Of a stretch of DNA of 64,000 bases, positions 1 through 6,967 are shown piece after piece. Origin of the DNA: a virus; IMG/VR virus record IMGVR_UViG_3300046507_000506, positions 29,642 to 93,641 of that record; one strand, given 5' to 3'. Positions within the stretch are counted from its first letter, which is position 1, and each line of letters opens with the position of its first letter. The notes under the pieces are model-generated. The model worked only from the letters and a program-made list of their open reading frames with translations, was not told the DNA's origin and did not search any database. The translations under genes and the position numbers were made by a program.

Positions 1-2827
1 ACGTCCAGCTTAGGAAGCCCTTTTTGCGATCCTCCGTCGCGCAGTAGTTTCGCAGCTCATCGCCGCTCGCGTCCGCGTTGCAGTAGTTCAGGCTGTAGAC
101 GTCGAAAACGTGCTTCGCGCGCAGCGTCATCAGCTGCTCGTTGACCTCCTTGGAGAACGCAAGCGAGTCCGCGTCTGTGAGCTTGAAATAAGCCCCGGTG
201 TTCTCATTCCATCCCGTCAGCCACGACTCGAACATCACGCCCGAACACGACTGGATATAGTTGTTCAGGTTCGAGAATCCCCGGTTTGAAATCAGCTTCG
301 TGCCGGTTCGCGCCTTCAGGTTGTTCACGAGCGCAGCCATCGCGTCGCCCATCTGCGGATACACGTCGGCATCGTCAGGCGTGTCCATGAAAATGCCGTT
401 CATGCGGTGCCCCTTGCGGGTGTACGAAATCAGCAAGGTCTGATTCGCCGTCACCGCAGGCGTGATGCCCGCATTGAACACAAAGGCTCCCGTCTTCATG
501 TCCATCGTGTAGTCCGCATTCTTGCGATAGATGCCCGTCACGCCATCGAGCGTGGTGAGGGTGATATCCGCGTCCGCATCAATCGGGAATTGCGCCGTAT
601 CGAACACGAGCACCGGACCTGATGAAATCGTGGCCGCCTTGACCGTGACCGCCTCGTTTGTCACGACGACCGGGCCTCCGAGCACGGTCGGCACGTAGTA
701 GCTCATGATGCGATCCAGCCACGACGGCTTGCCCGCGTCCGCGTAGTACGCCGCCCACACGCCATTCTGATCGGGCACGGTCGGATTGGCGATGCTGAAG
801 TCCTGCATGTAGCCGCCATCGACCTGTTGATATTTCGGGCACTTGGTGCCCGTTTGCAGTTGGTGGATGGGCTTGTAGCTTGGGCAGGTTGCGTTCGTGC
901 AGGCGGTGTTCGCATCCGGCCGCTGCCATTTGTTCGCCGACGTGAAGCCCGCACCGCAAGCGCCACCGGTTGAAAACGCCAGATACCCGTTCAGGCTGTC
1001 GAAGCTACAGGCCGCGCTGCAACGGCCGGTTCCCATGAAGTACATAGGTTGGGCCTGCGCACAGGTCTTGGTGCCCGCCACGGCCTGATTGTCGAATGTG
1101 CACTCGGTGCATTCGCGACCCTGATACCCGCCCTTCATGTAGTAGCTGGCATTGCCACCCGGCCCGCCACCATCGCCGACATAAGGCGCATTGGCCGAAA
1201 GGAAGTCGTACCGGTTCGAGTAGAAACCATCCTCCTCGCCTATCGAGATATAGCCGTACACCTCGATACCCATTGCCTGCCACGCCAGCACGTCGGCCGC
1301 GCGCGCCGCAAACGGATCGACAATCAGAATGTCGTACTGCGCGAGGGTATCGGCATAGCCCGGCTGGTAGCACACGGCATAGGTCGGAAAGCGCTCAAGC
1401 ACCTCGGTGTATGCGATGTTGCTGTTCTGCCGCACGACCGCGCCGGACGAATCGAGCGCACCCGCCACCGGCGCATCGTAGGAAAGCGAATAGCCATCGT
1501 CCGCCACATTGACCACCGGCAGCGCATACGGCTGCTGCGCATTGGCAACGATGTTCACCGTCTCGGTGATCTGCGAATAGAACGCGCTCGCGGTCCAGCT
1601 TGCCGAGACAAAAATCACGAACTTTTTGCTCGTCGTGCTCTGGCGTAACACGCAGGTATTCGTGCCGGTCGCGGGCCATCCCGAAATCGTTGCGGTGAAA
1701 AGCTGATCCTGATTTGCATTACATGACACGGTCCCCATGAGGGTGCCGTTACCGTCATAGACGTTGAAAATCCCGTAGCCGAAATCCTGCTCGACCGTGA
1801 TCGACAACGATGAACCGGTGAAGGTAAAGGAAAGCTGGTTCGACGCGCTCCCGGCTGCATTGTTGTAGATACGCGTCACGCCGCCGGGCGCGGCCGTGTC
1901 CTTTGACCATGCACCCGTCGCGGTGATCGCGGAACTGTCCGCCGCCATTGTCACATTGACGGCCTGGCTGATCGTTCCATTCGGGTCTTGATACAGCGCC
2001 GAGAGCGCGAGCGGAAACACCTTCTGCCCGCTGACTTCGTCGCCGGTGAAAGCGGGCATGATGACCTGATGCACCGGCGCGCCGTCATTGAGCACGGCCG
2101 CGCTGGTTGGAGCGAGCGCAGCATTGTTCGCATCCACCACCGTGGCCGGATAGGTGAGCGAGACATTGGTAATCGCCTTGCCGCTGCGATTGACGAGGCT
2201 CAGCGTCTGCTGGTTCTGCACGAGCTTTTTGCTCGACGGCACAATCCAGACAGCGTCCTGCACGAGGTCACGGCTCTGGAAGCTGTACGTCTTGTAGCCT
2301 GCGAGCGCGAGATACGCCTCGCCGGTGCCGTTCGCATAGATCACGCAGGTATGCGGACCATTGCTCAGGCCGTCGGCCACGAGCACATCAGCGTAGTCCG
2401 GCCCGTCTAGCTGGTAGGTTGCCGAGTCGCAGGAAACCGTGTTCGCGTAGCCAAGAATGCCGCTGATGGTCGAGGGCTGTACGCCGTCGATAAAGACCTT
2501 ATGCGCGGTCCCCCATCCAAAGTCCGTATTCAGACGCAGCACGAGCGTTGTGCCGGTGAAATGGATTGTGACCGCACCCTTCAGACAGAAGGCGCGCTTT
2601 TCCTGCAACGTCGTCGGGATTGTGTTCGGGCCGCTGTCGCGCACCCAGTCGCTTGTCCCGACGTTCGTGCTCGGCGGAATGGTGAAATTGCCACTCGATA
2701 GCGAGACGCTGGCGTCATCAATGCTGGCCCACTGGGAGCGGTTATCACGGTAGTTCGTACCAACGCCGTCCCACGTCTGACTGCTCTGGATCAACACCGC
2801 ATCGGTGTATTTTACGAGCGCTGCCAT
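1..2827 (-). CDS. Tail fibre or spike with GH114-like glycoside hydrolase domain (3' end cut by window)
   Basis: An unbroken frame runs from ATG at 2827 to the window edge (942 codons, no stop seen). Residues 1 to about 420 look like beta-rich fibre modules. From about residue 483 a TIM-barrel-like region starts (YAVCYQPGY, then YDILIVDPF, then GIEVYGYISIGEED) and later shows GIFMDTPDD near residue 811 and LISNRGF. This order resembles GH114 (endo-alpha-1,4-polygalactosaminidase, TM1410-type) proteins, with conserved E and D residues in the right sort of places. A Cys-rich insertion sits inside the barrel. The start overlaps the previous stop by one base (TAATG). As the last visible gene of a fibre operon it is probably a receptor-binding depolymerase; the substrate is inferred, perhaps a galactosamine-containing exopolysaccharide. 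Confidence 0.72.
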   Translation of the reverse strand, partial: MAALVKYTDAVLIQSSQTWDGVGTNYRDNRSQWASIDDASVSLSSGNFTIPPSTNVGTSDWVRDSGPNTIPTTLQEKRAFCLKGAVTIHFTGTTLVLRLNTDFGWGTAHKVFIDGVQPSTISGILGYANTVSCDSATYQLDGPDYADVLVADGLSNGPHTCVIYANGTGEAYLALAGYKTYSFQSRDLVQDAVWIVPSSKKLVQNQQTLSLVNRSGKAITNVSLTYPATVVDANNAALAPTSAAVLNDGAPVHQVIMPAFTGDEVSGQKVFPLALSALYQDPNGTISQAVNVTMAADSSAITATGAWSKDTAAPGGVTRIYNNAAGSASNQLSFTFTGSSLSITVEQDFGYGIFNVYDGNGTLMGTVSCNANQDQLFTATISGWPATGTNTCVLRQSTTSKKFVIFVSASWTASAFYSQITETVNIVANAQQPYALPVVNVADDGYSLSYDAPVAGALDSSGAVVRQNSNIAYTEVLERFPTYAVCYQPGYADTLAQYDILIVDPFAARAADVLAWQAMGIEVYGYISIGEEDGFYSNRYDFLSANAPYVGDGGGPGGNASYYMKGGYQGRECTECTFDNQAVAGTKTCAQAQPMYFMGTGRCSAACSFDSLNGYLAFSTGGACGAGFTSANKWQRPDANTACTNATCPSYKPIHQLQTGTKCPKYQQVDGGYMQDFSIANPTVPDQNGVWAAYYADAGKPSWLDRIMSYYVPTVLGGPVVVTNEAVTVKAATISSGPVLVFDTAQFPIDADADITLTTLDGVTGIYRKNADYTMDMKTGAFVFNAGITPAVTANQTLLISYTRKGHRMNGIFMDTPDDADVYPQMGDAMAALVNNLKARTGTKLISNRGFSNLNNYIQSCSGVMFESWLTGWNENTGAYFKLTDADSLAFSKEVNEQLMTLRAKHVFDVYSLNYCNADASGDELRNYCATEDRKKGFLSWT

Positions 2828-3438
2828 TACTGAATCCCAAGGAGCTTGATTTCCACATCCAGCGTCATTGGGTTGGCATCAATGTTCGTGACGAGCACAA
2901 ACAGATTGCCGGACGCAAGCGGCGGAATGAAAAAGGAGGCGTTGTCGATAAAGGCCGGATCGGTGATCCCGCTCGACCGGTAGAGCAGCGCACCGGCCGC
3001 GCTGCCGTCATAAAACTCCAGTTCGTAGTTCTGGTTGCCGACGGTCTGATTGGTCGCCTTCACCTGCAACACGAACGAACCGAACGCCGTGCCCACGGCG
3101 AGCGTTGCATTGGCTGTTGCGCCAACGGCGGCAGCAACCGCGATAGACGGCGGCGCGAGCGTGCGCGATGCCACGCCCTCCGTTGCGGTCGAGGCCGCAA
3201 GTTGGGCGGCGGCGGCACTGTCAGAAGCCTGTTGCGCGCTTGTCGATGCGTGGCCCTCCGACGTGGATGCAGCTTGGGCGGCAGCTTCGGCGGCGGCAGC
3301 AGAGGCAGCGGCATCGCCGATCTGACCCAACGCCGTCGTCGCGGTCTGCGCAGCGTCCGTCGCCTGCGCGACAAGCGCTTTCATCGTCTTGGAAATGCCC
3401 GTAAGCTGCCAGAGCTTTATCCACTCGCCATAGTTCAT
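2827..3438 (-). CDS. Alanine-rich tail-fibre-associated protein
   Basis: 203 residues. After about 25 residues comes a stretch rich in Ala, Ser and Gln (about 40-85) that reads as a trimeric coiled coil, as in shafts of phage fibres. The C-terminal 110 residues are beta-rich, with no Cys and no enzyme motif, and look like a small jelly-roll or fibre head. It is translationally coupled to both neighbours (ATGA overlap upstream, TAATG downstream), so it is probably a fibre component or adaptor co-expressed with the hydrolase fibre. I do not recognise a named family. Confidence 0.6.
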   Translation of the reverse strand: MNYGEWIKLWQLTGISKTMKALVAQATDAAQTATTALGQIGDAAASAAAAEAAAQAASTSEGHASTSAQQASDSAAAAQLAASTATEGVASRTLAPPSIAVAAAVGATANATLAVGTAFGSFVLQVKATNQTVGNQNYELEFYDGSAAGALLYRSSGITDPAFIDNASFFIPPLASGNLFVLVTNIDANPMTLDVEIKLLGIQ

Positions 3439-3629
3439 TGCTTCACCCAGGCGCTTTCGCTGGTCATGCCCATCGCGGTGAAGGTGTAGGTCTTCTTGAA
3501 CTTCGTCACGCCGTCCGGTGCCGTGACGGTGTCGCTGTCCATCTGCCCGTCAGGACCGTTGTACGTGTAGTCGTGCTTGCACAGTTCCGTGTCGATAAAC
3601 CCGGCTGTCGCGTCATAGATAATTGCCAC
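3435..3629 (-). CDS. Small hypothetical protein of tail-fibre operon
   Basis: 64 residues starting MAIIYDATAGF. It is mostly polar with predicted beta strands (KKTYTFTAMGM) and has no signal peptide or membrane segment. It is the first gene of the fibre operon, and its last four bases overlap the next start. Short first genes of this kind often encode structural or assembly factors for the fibre. I recognise no family. Confidence 0.5.
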   Translation of the reverse strand: MAIIYDATAGFIDTELCKHDYTYNGPDGQMDSDTVTAPDGVTKFKKTYTFTAMGMTSESAWVKQ

Positions 3630-3705
3630 GGAATGCCCCTATAGATACCGTGCGTCGATTATCAGAGGGCAAGGCGGCGCGGGCGGGCGTGCTTTTCCGA
3701 GGAGC

Positions 3706-3891
3706 TTATTCGAGCGCGGTTTTCACGAGCACCGCGAGGCGTAGATACTCGCCTACCCACTTCGGGAACCTCTGCGCGCCCATCCATCGCGAAACGGTCG
3801 TCGGATCGACGCCGAGGCGGCGCGCGAACTCTGCTTGCGTCCATCCAAGCGTGGCGAGAGAATGGGAAAAGTCGGCTGTTTTCATAGCCAT
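3706..3891 (-). CDS. Small XRE/Cro-type helix-turn-helix regulator
   Basis: 61 residues, essentially only an HTH: WTQAEFARRLGVDPTTVSRW at about residues 17-36 is a textbook recognition unit, followed by a short helical tail. It is divergent from the plus-strand gene at 3955. A perfect 12-base inverted repeat lies just upstream of its start, so it probably represses its own and the divergent promoter. It lies between the fibre operon and the structured RNA region; whether it controls either is unknown. Confidence 0.7.
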   Translation of the reverse strand: MAMKTADFSHSLATLGWTQAEFARRLGVDPTTVSRWMGAQRFPKWVGEYLRLAVLVKTALE

Positions 3892-3898
3892 GATCTTA

Positions 3899-3940
3899 GC
3901 AAAATGCAGAGCTTTGCGCGGGTCAGTATCTGCATTTTGC
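3899..3940. promoter_or_regulatory. Inverted-repeat operator between divergent genes
   Basis: GCAAAATGCAGA at 3899-3910 is exactly inverted as TCTGCATTTTGC at 3929-3940, with 18 bases between. Each arm is itself close to the palindrome TGCA-AAA-TGCA. The site fills the gap between the HTH gene start (3891) and the plus-strand gene (3955), where its promoters must lie. It is a likely binding site for the HTH protein. Confidence 0.6.
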
Positions 3941-3954
3941 AGATTGGAGGGTTT

Positions 3955-4203
3955 ATGGACTTACCGCAAGCTGATGGCGCTGACCCGGCCACCGTTTTCA
4001 CGGCCGCACTTGCCGCCCTGTTCAGCACACACCCCGATCCTGCGGCCCTCCTGAAGGCTTGGGAGCCCGTCGCCACGTCCATCCCCCTGATGATGCTGAA
4101 GAACGGCGCTACGGACGTGCACGCGAATGCAAACGTGGTGATCGCGCAGGCACTGCTCCATATCGCGCGAGTGAATGCAGGCGCGCCGCCACCTGTTGAC
4201 TAG
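3955..4203 (+). CDS. Small hypothetical protein divergent from HTH regulator
   Basis: 82 residues (MDLPQADGAD to APPPVD). I chose the ATG at 3955 because GGAGGG lies a few bases upstream; longer in-frame starts would run through the operator region. The protein is mostly helical with no transmembrane segment or metal motif. It reads away from the HTH gene and is followed directly by the structured RNA region. Function unknown. Confidence 0.5.
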   Translation: MDLPQADGADPATVFTAALAALFSTHPDPAALLKAWEPVATSIPLMMLKNGATDVHANANVVIAQALLHIARVNAGAPPPVD

Positions 4204-4230
4204 GAAACCCGCGCTTCATACACTGGCGAC

Positions 4231-4327
4231 GCTTTCACACATGGCGGCTTGGTGCAGTAAGAGCCTGCCCCGCCAGTGCCAGCCGGTCGCGCGAGCGACG
4301 TATGCGGATAGCCGCCATTGTGAAAGC
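4231..4327 (+). repeat. Long inverted repeat (hairpin) of about 18 bp
   Basis: GCTTTCACACATGGCGGCT at 4231-4249 pairs with AGCCGCCATTGTGAAAGC at 4310-4327, leaving a single bulged base. Inside the loop, GTCGC (4286-4290) and GCGAC (4295-4299) form a stem capped by the GNRA tetraloop GCGA. It is too long and has no T-tract, so it is not a simple terminator. Confidence 0.6.
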
Positions 4328-4328
4328 C

Positions 4329-4392
4329 GCTCCCATGCGGTCCAGTTAGCAAGTCGCCTTGTGCCGCTTGTCCGCATCGCTGCAATGGGAGC
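4329..4392 (+). repeat. Second inverted repeat upstream of tRNA-like element
   Basis: GCTCCCAT (4329-4336) is exactly inverted as ATGGGAGC (4385-4392). An inner stem GCGGA-type (4337-4341 region) pairs with TCCGC (4371-4375). The hairpin begins two bases after the previous one and ends ten bases before the tRNA-like element. Confidence 0.5.
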
Positions 4393-4401
4393 ACCTTCAG
4401 C

Positions 4402-4532
4402 ACGGCCGTAGCTCAGTTGGTAGAGCGCCCCTCGTATGGGGAGAGAAGTAGTCGCGAAATGGCGGTAGCGCCCGCGCGACGATCTTCCGGTATCGGCCGG
4501 TACGCGCGCGGGTTCGAATCCCGTCGGCCGTG
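4402..4532 (+). tRNA. tRNA-like element with about 60-base structured insertion
   Basis: Acceptor arms ACGGCCG (4402-4408) and CGGCCGT (4525-4531) pair perfectly. The D arm GCTC-AGTTGGTA-GAGC and the T arm GCGGG-TTCGAAT-CCCGT are canonical. The anticodon arm is poor: CCCC pairs with GGGG around TCGTAT and does not give a clean 7-base loop, so I assign no amino acid; CGU or GUA triplets are present. Between this arm and the T arm lie about 60 extra bases that fold on their own (GTCGCG 4451-4456 with CGCGAC 4475-4480; GGCG with CGCC inside; CCGG 4487-4490 with CCGG 4497-4500). No CCA is encoded. It may be a tRNA mimic, a degenerate tRNA or an unusual long-variable-arm tRNA. Confidence 0.5.
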
Positions 4533-4533
4533 C

Positions 4534-4633
4534 TGAGGGTGAATGGTGGACGTGAAACTATGTCCCTTACTTTGCATGCACTGACCTGCCTCTGACTGTA
4601 CTGCGAATCAGACCGAGTCATCATTCACTCTCA
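4534..4633 (+). repeat. 100-base hairpin bounded by TGAGGGTGAATG / CATTCACTCTCA
   Basis: The arms at 4534-4545 and 4622-4633 are inverted with one mismatch. The 5' arm starts two bases after the tRNA-like element. An inner stem TGACT/AGTCA lies towards the 3' side. The arm sequence recurs in the two hairpins downstream, so it looks like a repeated unit. Confidence 0.45.
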
Positions 4634-4789
4634 ACAGATGCGGAACCGTGGGCGGCGGTGAGTCAGTAGGGAAAGCGTCGATTGAACGATGTAGCGTTCG
4701 GCGCGGAGCCCGAAAGCAATAGACCGTGCGAGTGGTCGAGCATGCCGTTAAAGCGCAAGGTTCTGGCGCATGAGCAGGGGAAGGGCCTG

Positions 4790-4878
4790 CACTCTCACGC
4801 ATGGCGATCGGTGGAGTACCGTTCAAGAAATCGTCAGTTCCGTGCGCTTGCGGAACCAGTCGCCATGACGTGAGAGTG
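4790..4878 (+). repeat. 89-base hairpin with CACTCTCACG arms
   Basis: CACTCTCACGCATGGCGA (4790-4807) pairs with TCGCCATGACGTGAGAGTG (4860-4878) with one bulged base. Inside, GTTCCG and CGGAAC form a second stem. Its 3' arm TGAGAGTG is also the 5' arm of the next fold, so the two cannot form together. Confidence 0.5.
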
Positions 4879-4947
4879 ATCGGATAGTGGAAAGCGCAGG
4901 CGTCACAGCCGTCTAGCAGGGTTCGATACCGTGCCCTTTCACTCTCA
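4871..4947 (+). repeat. 77-base fold closed by TGAGAGTGA / TCACTCTCA, partly tRNA-like
   Basis: A perfect 9-base stem (4871-4879 with 4939-4947) encloses AGGCG/CGTCT with a 7-base loop, and GGGTTCGATACC, which resembles a T arm. Six extra bases before the 3' acceptor strand and a poor D arm make a functional tRNA unlikely. It competes with the preceding hairpin for the same 5' strand. Confidence 0.35.
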
Positions 4948-5031
4948 ACGCGCGGCCTGTAAGGGTTGTACCGGCCAGCCAGTGACCCCTTAAAAGGTCC
5001 GCCGCGCACCCTTCCCCCTCACACCACCACC

Positions 5032-5514
5032 ATGACATTTCCCTTCCGCGATACCGAAGCGGCGCTAATGGCCGCCGAAATTCGAGAGCAGATTTACGAG
5101 GATTTCCGTTCGGTTGTGGGCACGAATGAGCCCAAGCCTTATACACCGCCCGCGCCGATGCCGACATACGAGGAAATGACCGAGCAGTTGCATCGCGCGG
5201 CGAATCCCACGCCTGCCGACGTGGCGGCGCGCATGCTCAACCAGCAAGCGCAATCCGGTGCACCGCCTTGGTCTTGGGAATGGGTGATGGGCGAACCGCT
5301 ATGGCTCGAAATGCGCCGGGCAATGAAGCGCGTGAAGCGTGAAGCGCCCGCGTATGCGCCGCTGCCGGAAAGCGTCACCAAGCCGGAAGTGCTCGACCTG
5401 GTAGACCTGCGCGACGCTGGCTATGAGTTGTTGGACGTGACAGCCGACGGCGTTGTTACGCTGCGCTCGCCCCATACCGTGCGAGCCGTCTACATGACTG
5501 CGACCATTCGCTAG
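5032..5514 (+). CDS. Hypothetical protein, 160 residues
   Basis: Reads MTFPFRDTEAAL to YMTATIR. The frame is open further upstream, but 5032 is the first ATG after the repeat region. It has no strong Shine-Dalgarno sequence, so the start is uncertain. It is acidic and Pro-rich in the middle, with Trp-rich WSWEWVMGEPLW and no membrane segment. It converges on 5573 across a shared terminator. No family recognised. Confidence 0.5.
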   Translation: MTFPFRDTEAALMAAEIREQIYEDFRSVVGTNEPKPYTPPAPMPTYEEMTEQLHRAANPTPADVAARMLNQQAQSGAPPWSWEWVMGEPLWLEMRRAMKRVKREAPAYAPLPESVTKPEVLDLVDLRDAGYELLDVTADGVVTLRSPHTVRAVYMTATIR

Positions 5515-5533
5515 TGATCGCGCCAAGCCAACG

Positions 5534-5563
5534 AAAAGGCCCGGCATTGCGTCCGGGCCTTTT
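5534..5563. terminator. Bidirectional intrinsic terminator
   Basis: AAAAGGCCCGG (5534-5544) and CCGGGCCTTTT (5553-5563) form an 11-bp stem with flanking A and T runs. It sits between convergent genes ending at 5514 and 5573, so it can end transcription both ways. It would close the long leftward operon. Confidence 0.85.
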
Positions 5564-5572
5564 CACATTCCG

Positions 5573-5971
5573 CTAGATCGGGTGATTCTTTACGAGGTAT
5601 TCGCTCGCCTCGTCTACCGTATCAAACTCAGCGAGCACAACGTAATCCTCATCCGGGCGTTGCGGCATTCGCGCCAGCTTGACCTTGGGCACGTCCATGA
5701 TGATGGTCGGACGCTGGCGACCGCGCAGATAGTCCGCCTGCAACGCCTCTGCCAGTATGCAAGCCTCATCATAGGTATCGACCATGCCGAGGTATGTGGG
5801 CCGGTCCCACGCGCCGCCGTTCAGGCATCGGACCTCGATCTTTCCATCGTCTCGCGTTACGCCGTAAGGATGATCCCACCAGGCATCAAGCTCGGCTTTG
5901 CTGCGCTCCTCATTGGGCGTGGCGTCGAACATTTCCGGCAGGTCTGGATCAAGGGGAATGCGGTTGGGCAT
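5573..5971 (-). CDS. Hypothetical protein, last gene of leftward operon
   Basis: 132 residues, MPNRIPLDPDL to SEYLVKNHPI. An acidic N-terminal third with WWDHPYGVTRDDGKIEVRCL is followed by an alpha-beta segment. It has no membrane segment. It ends 10 bases before the shared terminator and is the most distal gene of the operon that starts at the Cro-like gene. I recognise no family. Confidence 0.55.
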   Translation of the reverse strand: MPNRIPLDPDLPEMFDATPNEERSKAELDAWWDHPYGVTRDDGKIEVRCLNGGAWDRPTYLGMVDTYDEACILAEALQADYLRGRQRPTIIMDVPKVKLARMPQRPDEDYVVLAEFDTVDEASEYLVKNHPI

Positions 5972-6013
5972 GGCGGCTCCTTTTGTGGTGTCCCGCCATT
6001 GTGCCGCAACCGC

Positions 6014-6367
6014 TCACCTTCTACCTATACCGCGCATCTGCTTGCGCTTGCGACGGTCCTGATTCACGCGGGCATTGAACAGCGCCCGCGCCTGCTTTTC
6101 ACGCCACACGTTCTCGCGTCGCAGCCGCGCCGTCTCGCGCCGGTAGCTGTCGTCATAGACCGGCTCGCACTCCTGCTCGAATCGCGCCGGGTAGCGCGTG
6201 CGCACGAGGGCGTCGAGGTCAAGCGCGGGCGGCTCGTCTTTGGGCAGGAGCACGCGCGCGCCGCAATCCTGCACGATGACGTTCGCCACCTCATGCGCGA
6301 GCGCAAGGGCCAGCGCACGGCCAGCCGCGCCGCCCGTAAAGATGATGACGCCGCAGCCCCTGCTCAC
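6014..6367 (-). CDS. Hypothetical protein with basic C-terminus
   Basis: 117 residues. The N-terminal half is hydrophobic to neutral (VIIFTGGAAGRALALALAHEV). The second half is strongly charged and ends in a basic tail (QDRRKRKQMRGIGRR) that might bind nucleic acid. Its start overlaps the stop of the membrane-protein gene at 6364 by four bases, so they are coupled. No family recognised. Confidence 0.5.
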   Translation of the reverse strand: MSRGCGVIIFTGGAAGRALALALAHEVANVIVQDCGARVLLPKDEPPALDLDALVRTRYPARFEQECEPVYDDSYRRETARLRRENVWREKQARALFNARVNQDRRKRKQMRGIGRR

Positions 6368-6669
6368 GCCCTGCCCTCGCGCCCCGCGCCGAACCCGATC
6401 AGCAGCAGGAACACCACGAGCGCGAGCACGCGCAATGCGCTATCGGCGGTGAAGGGTTGGCCGGGCTCGCCGATACCCTTGATCGCCGCGATGACGGCCA
6501 GAACGATGATGGCGATTGCGAGTGTGCGGCGGCCTGACCTGCACACGAAGCGGCCGACAACGCACGCCGCCGCGAGCATCCATTCAGCCAGGACAATGAA
6601 CGCCTTGCCGAGATAGGCACACATCACCCATACGACGTACCAAAATAACTCTTTGACCTGATCTTTCAT
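6364..6669 (-). CDS. Small inner-membrane protein
   Basis: 101 residues with three hydrophobic segments: around residues 8-28 (FWYVVWVMCAYLGKAFIVLA), 48-62 (TLAIAIIVLAVIAAI) and 80-95 (VLALVVFLLLIGFGAG). A basic loop lies between the first two. It belongs to a run of four coupled small membrane genes (6364-7311). No holin signature is clear, and the main lysis genes are elsewhere, so its role is unknown. Confidence 0.55.
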   Translation of the reverse strand: MKDQVKELFWYVVWVMCAYLGKAFIVLAEWMLAAACVVGRFVCRSGRRTLAIAIIVLAVIAAIKGIGEPGQPFTADSALRVLALVVFLLLIGFGAGREGRA

Positions 6670-6863
6670 TGCACTTCCTTCTGTAATGCCCGCAGGTGGG
6701 CGAGTTGATTCGACACGAGCGAGTGACGCGTTTCGAGCCAGTTGTTGTACTGCTCGATGCGGTTCGCCTTGCGCTTATGGCGCAGACAGTCAAATTCCGC
6801 CCACACCCATCCGGCGATAGCAAACGCGAGCATGACTGCGAGGGCGATACTCAGTGTCGTCAT
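6666..6863 (-). CDS. Small single-pass membrane protein
   Basis: 65 residues: one N-terminal transmembrane helix (about residues 5-23, ALAVMLAFAIAGWVWAEF) followed by a charged helical tail (RKANRIEQYNNWLETRH). The arrangement resembles a spanin-like or accessory membrane protein, but nothing defines it. It overlaps its upstream neighbour by four bases and its downstream neighbour by four bases. Confidence 0.5.
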   Translation of the reverse strand: MTTLSIALAVMLAFAIAGWVWAEFDCLRHKRKANRIEQYNNWLETRHSLVSNQLAHLRALQKEVQ

Positions 6864-6967
6864 TCCTTATCTCCCTGTTTGCGCGGCTGTTGAGCGGCGA
6901 ACGGATTGCAGGCATGCGCCATCACCTGCCAGAAAAGCACCCATGCGGTGTACGGATTCAGGCCCAT
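6860..6967 (-). CDS. Very small protein between membrane genes
   Basis: 35 residues from ATG at 6967 (MGLNPYTAWVLFWQVMAHA...). I prefer this start because it overlaps the stop of the DUF3307 gene by ten bases, which fits the coupling seen along the operon; a longer frame to 7057 would read deep into that gene. A short hydrophobic stretch precedes a basic tail. It is small enough that the call is tentative. Confidence 0.4.
   Translation of the reverse strand: MGLNPYTAWVLFWQVMAHACNPFAAQQPRKQGDKE

Larger units (their letters stand above)
4204..5031. other. Non-coding region dense in RNA-like folds
   Basis: About 830 bases with no convincing gene. Apparent frames here lack ribosome sites and have shadow-like composition. 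The stretch holds, in order: two long imperfect inverted repeats (4231-4327, 4329-4392), a tRNA-like cloverleaf with an insertion (4402-4532), and a set of TGAGAGTGA / TCACTCTCA words that pair into three further hairpins (4534-4633, 4790-4878, 4871-4947). The density of long-range complementarity suggests one or more structured RNAs read on the plus strand. I see no clear promoter. Confidence 0.6.

Noticed and set aside
4402-4532. Group I intron inside the tRNA-like element
   Set aside because: The insertion is about 60 bases, too short for a group I intron, and it is not in the anticodon loop.
4397-4624. 75-codon minus-strand frame containing GIRTRAR
   Set aside because: This peptide is typical of reading a tRNA antisense; it supports the tRNA-like call and not a gene.
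4608-5009. 133-codon minus-strand frame in the structured region
   Set aside because: No ribosome site, low-complexity composition, and it runs through the inverted repeats.
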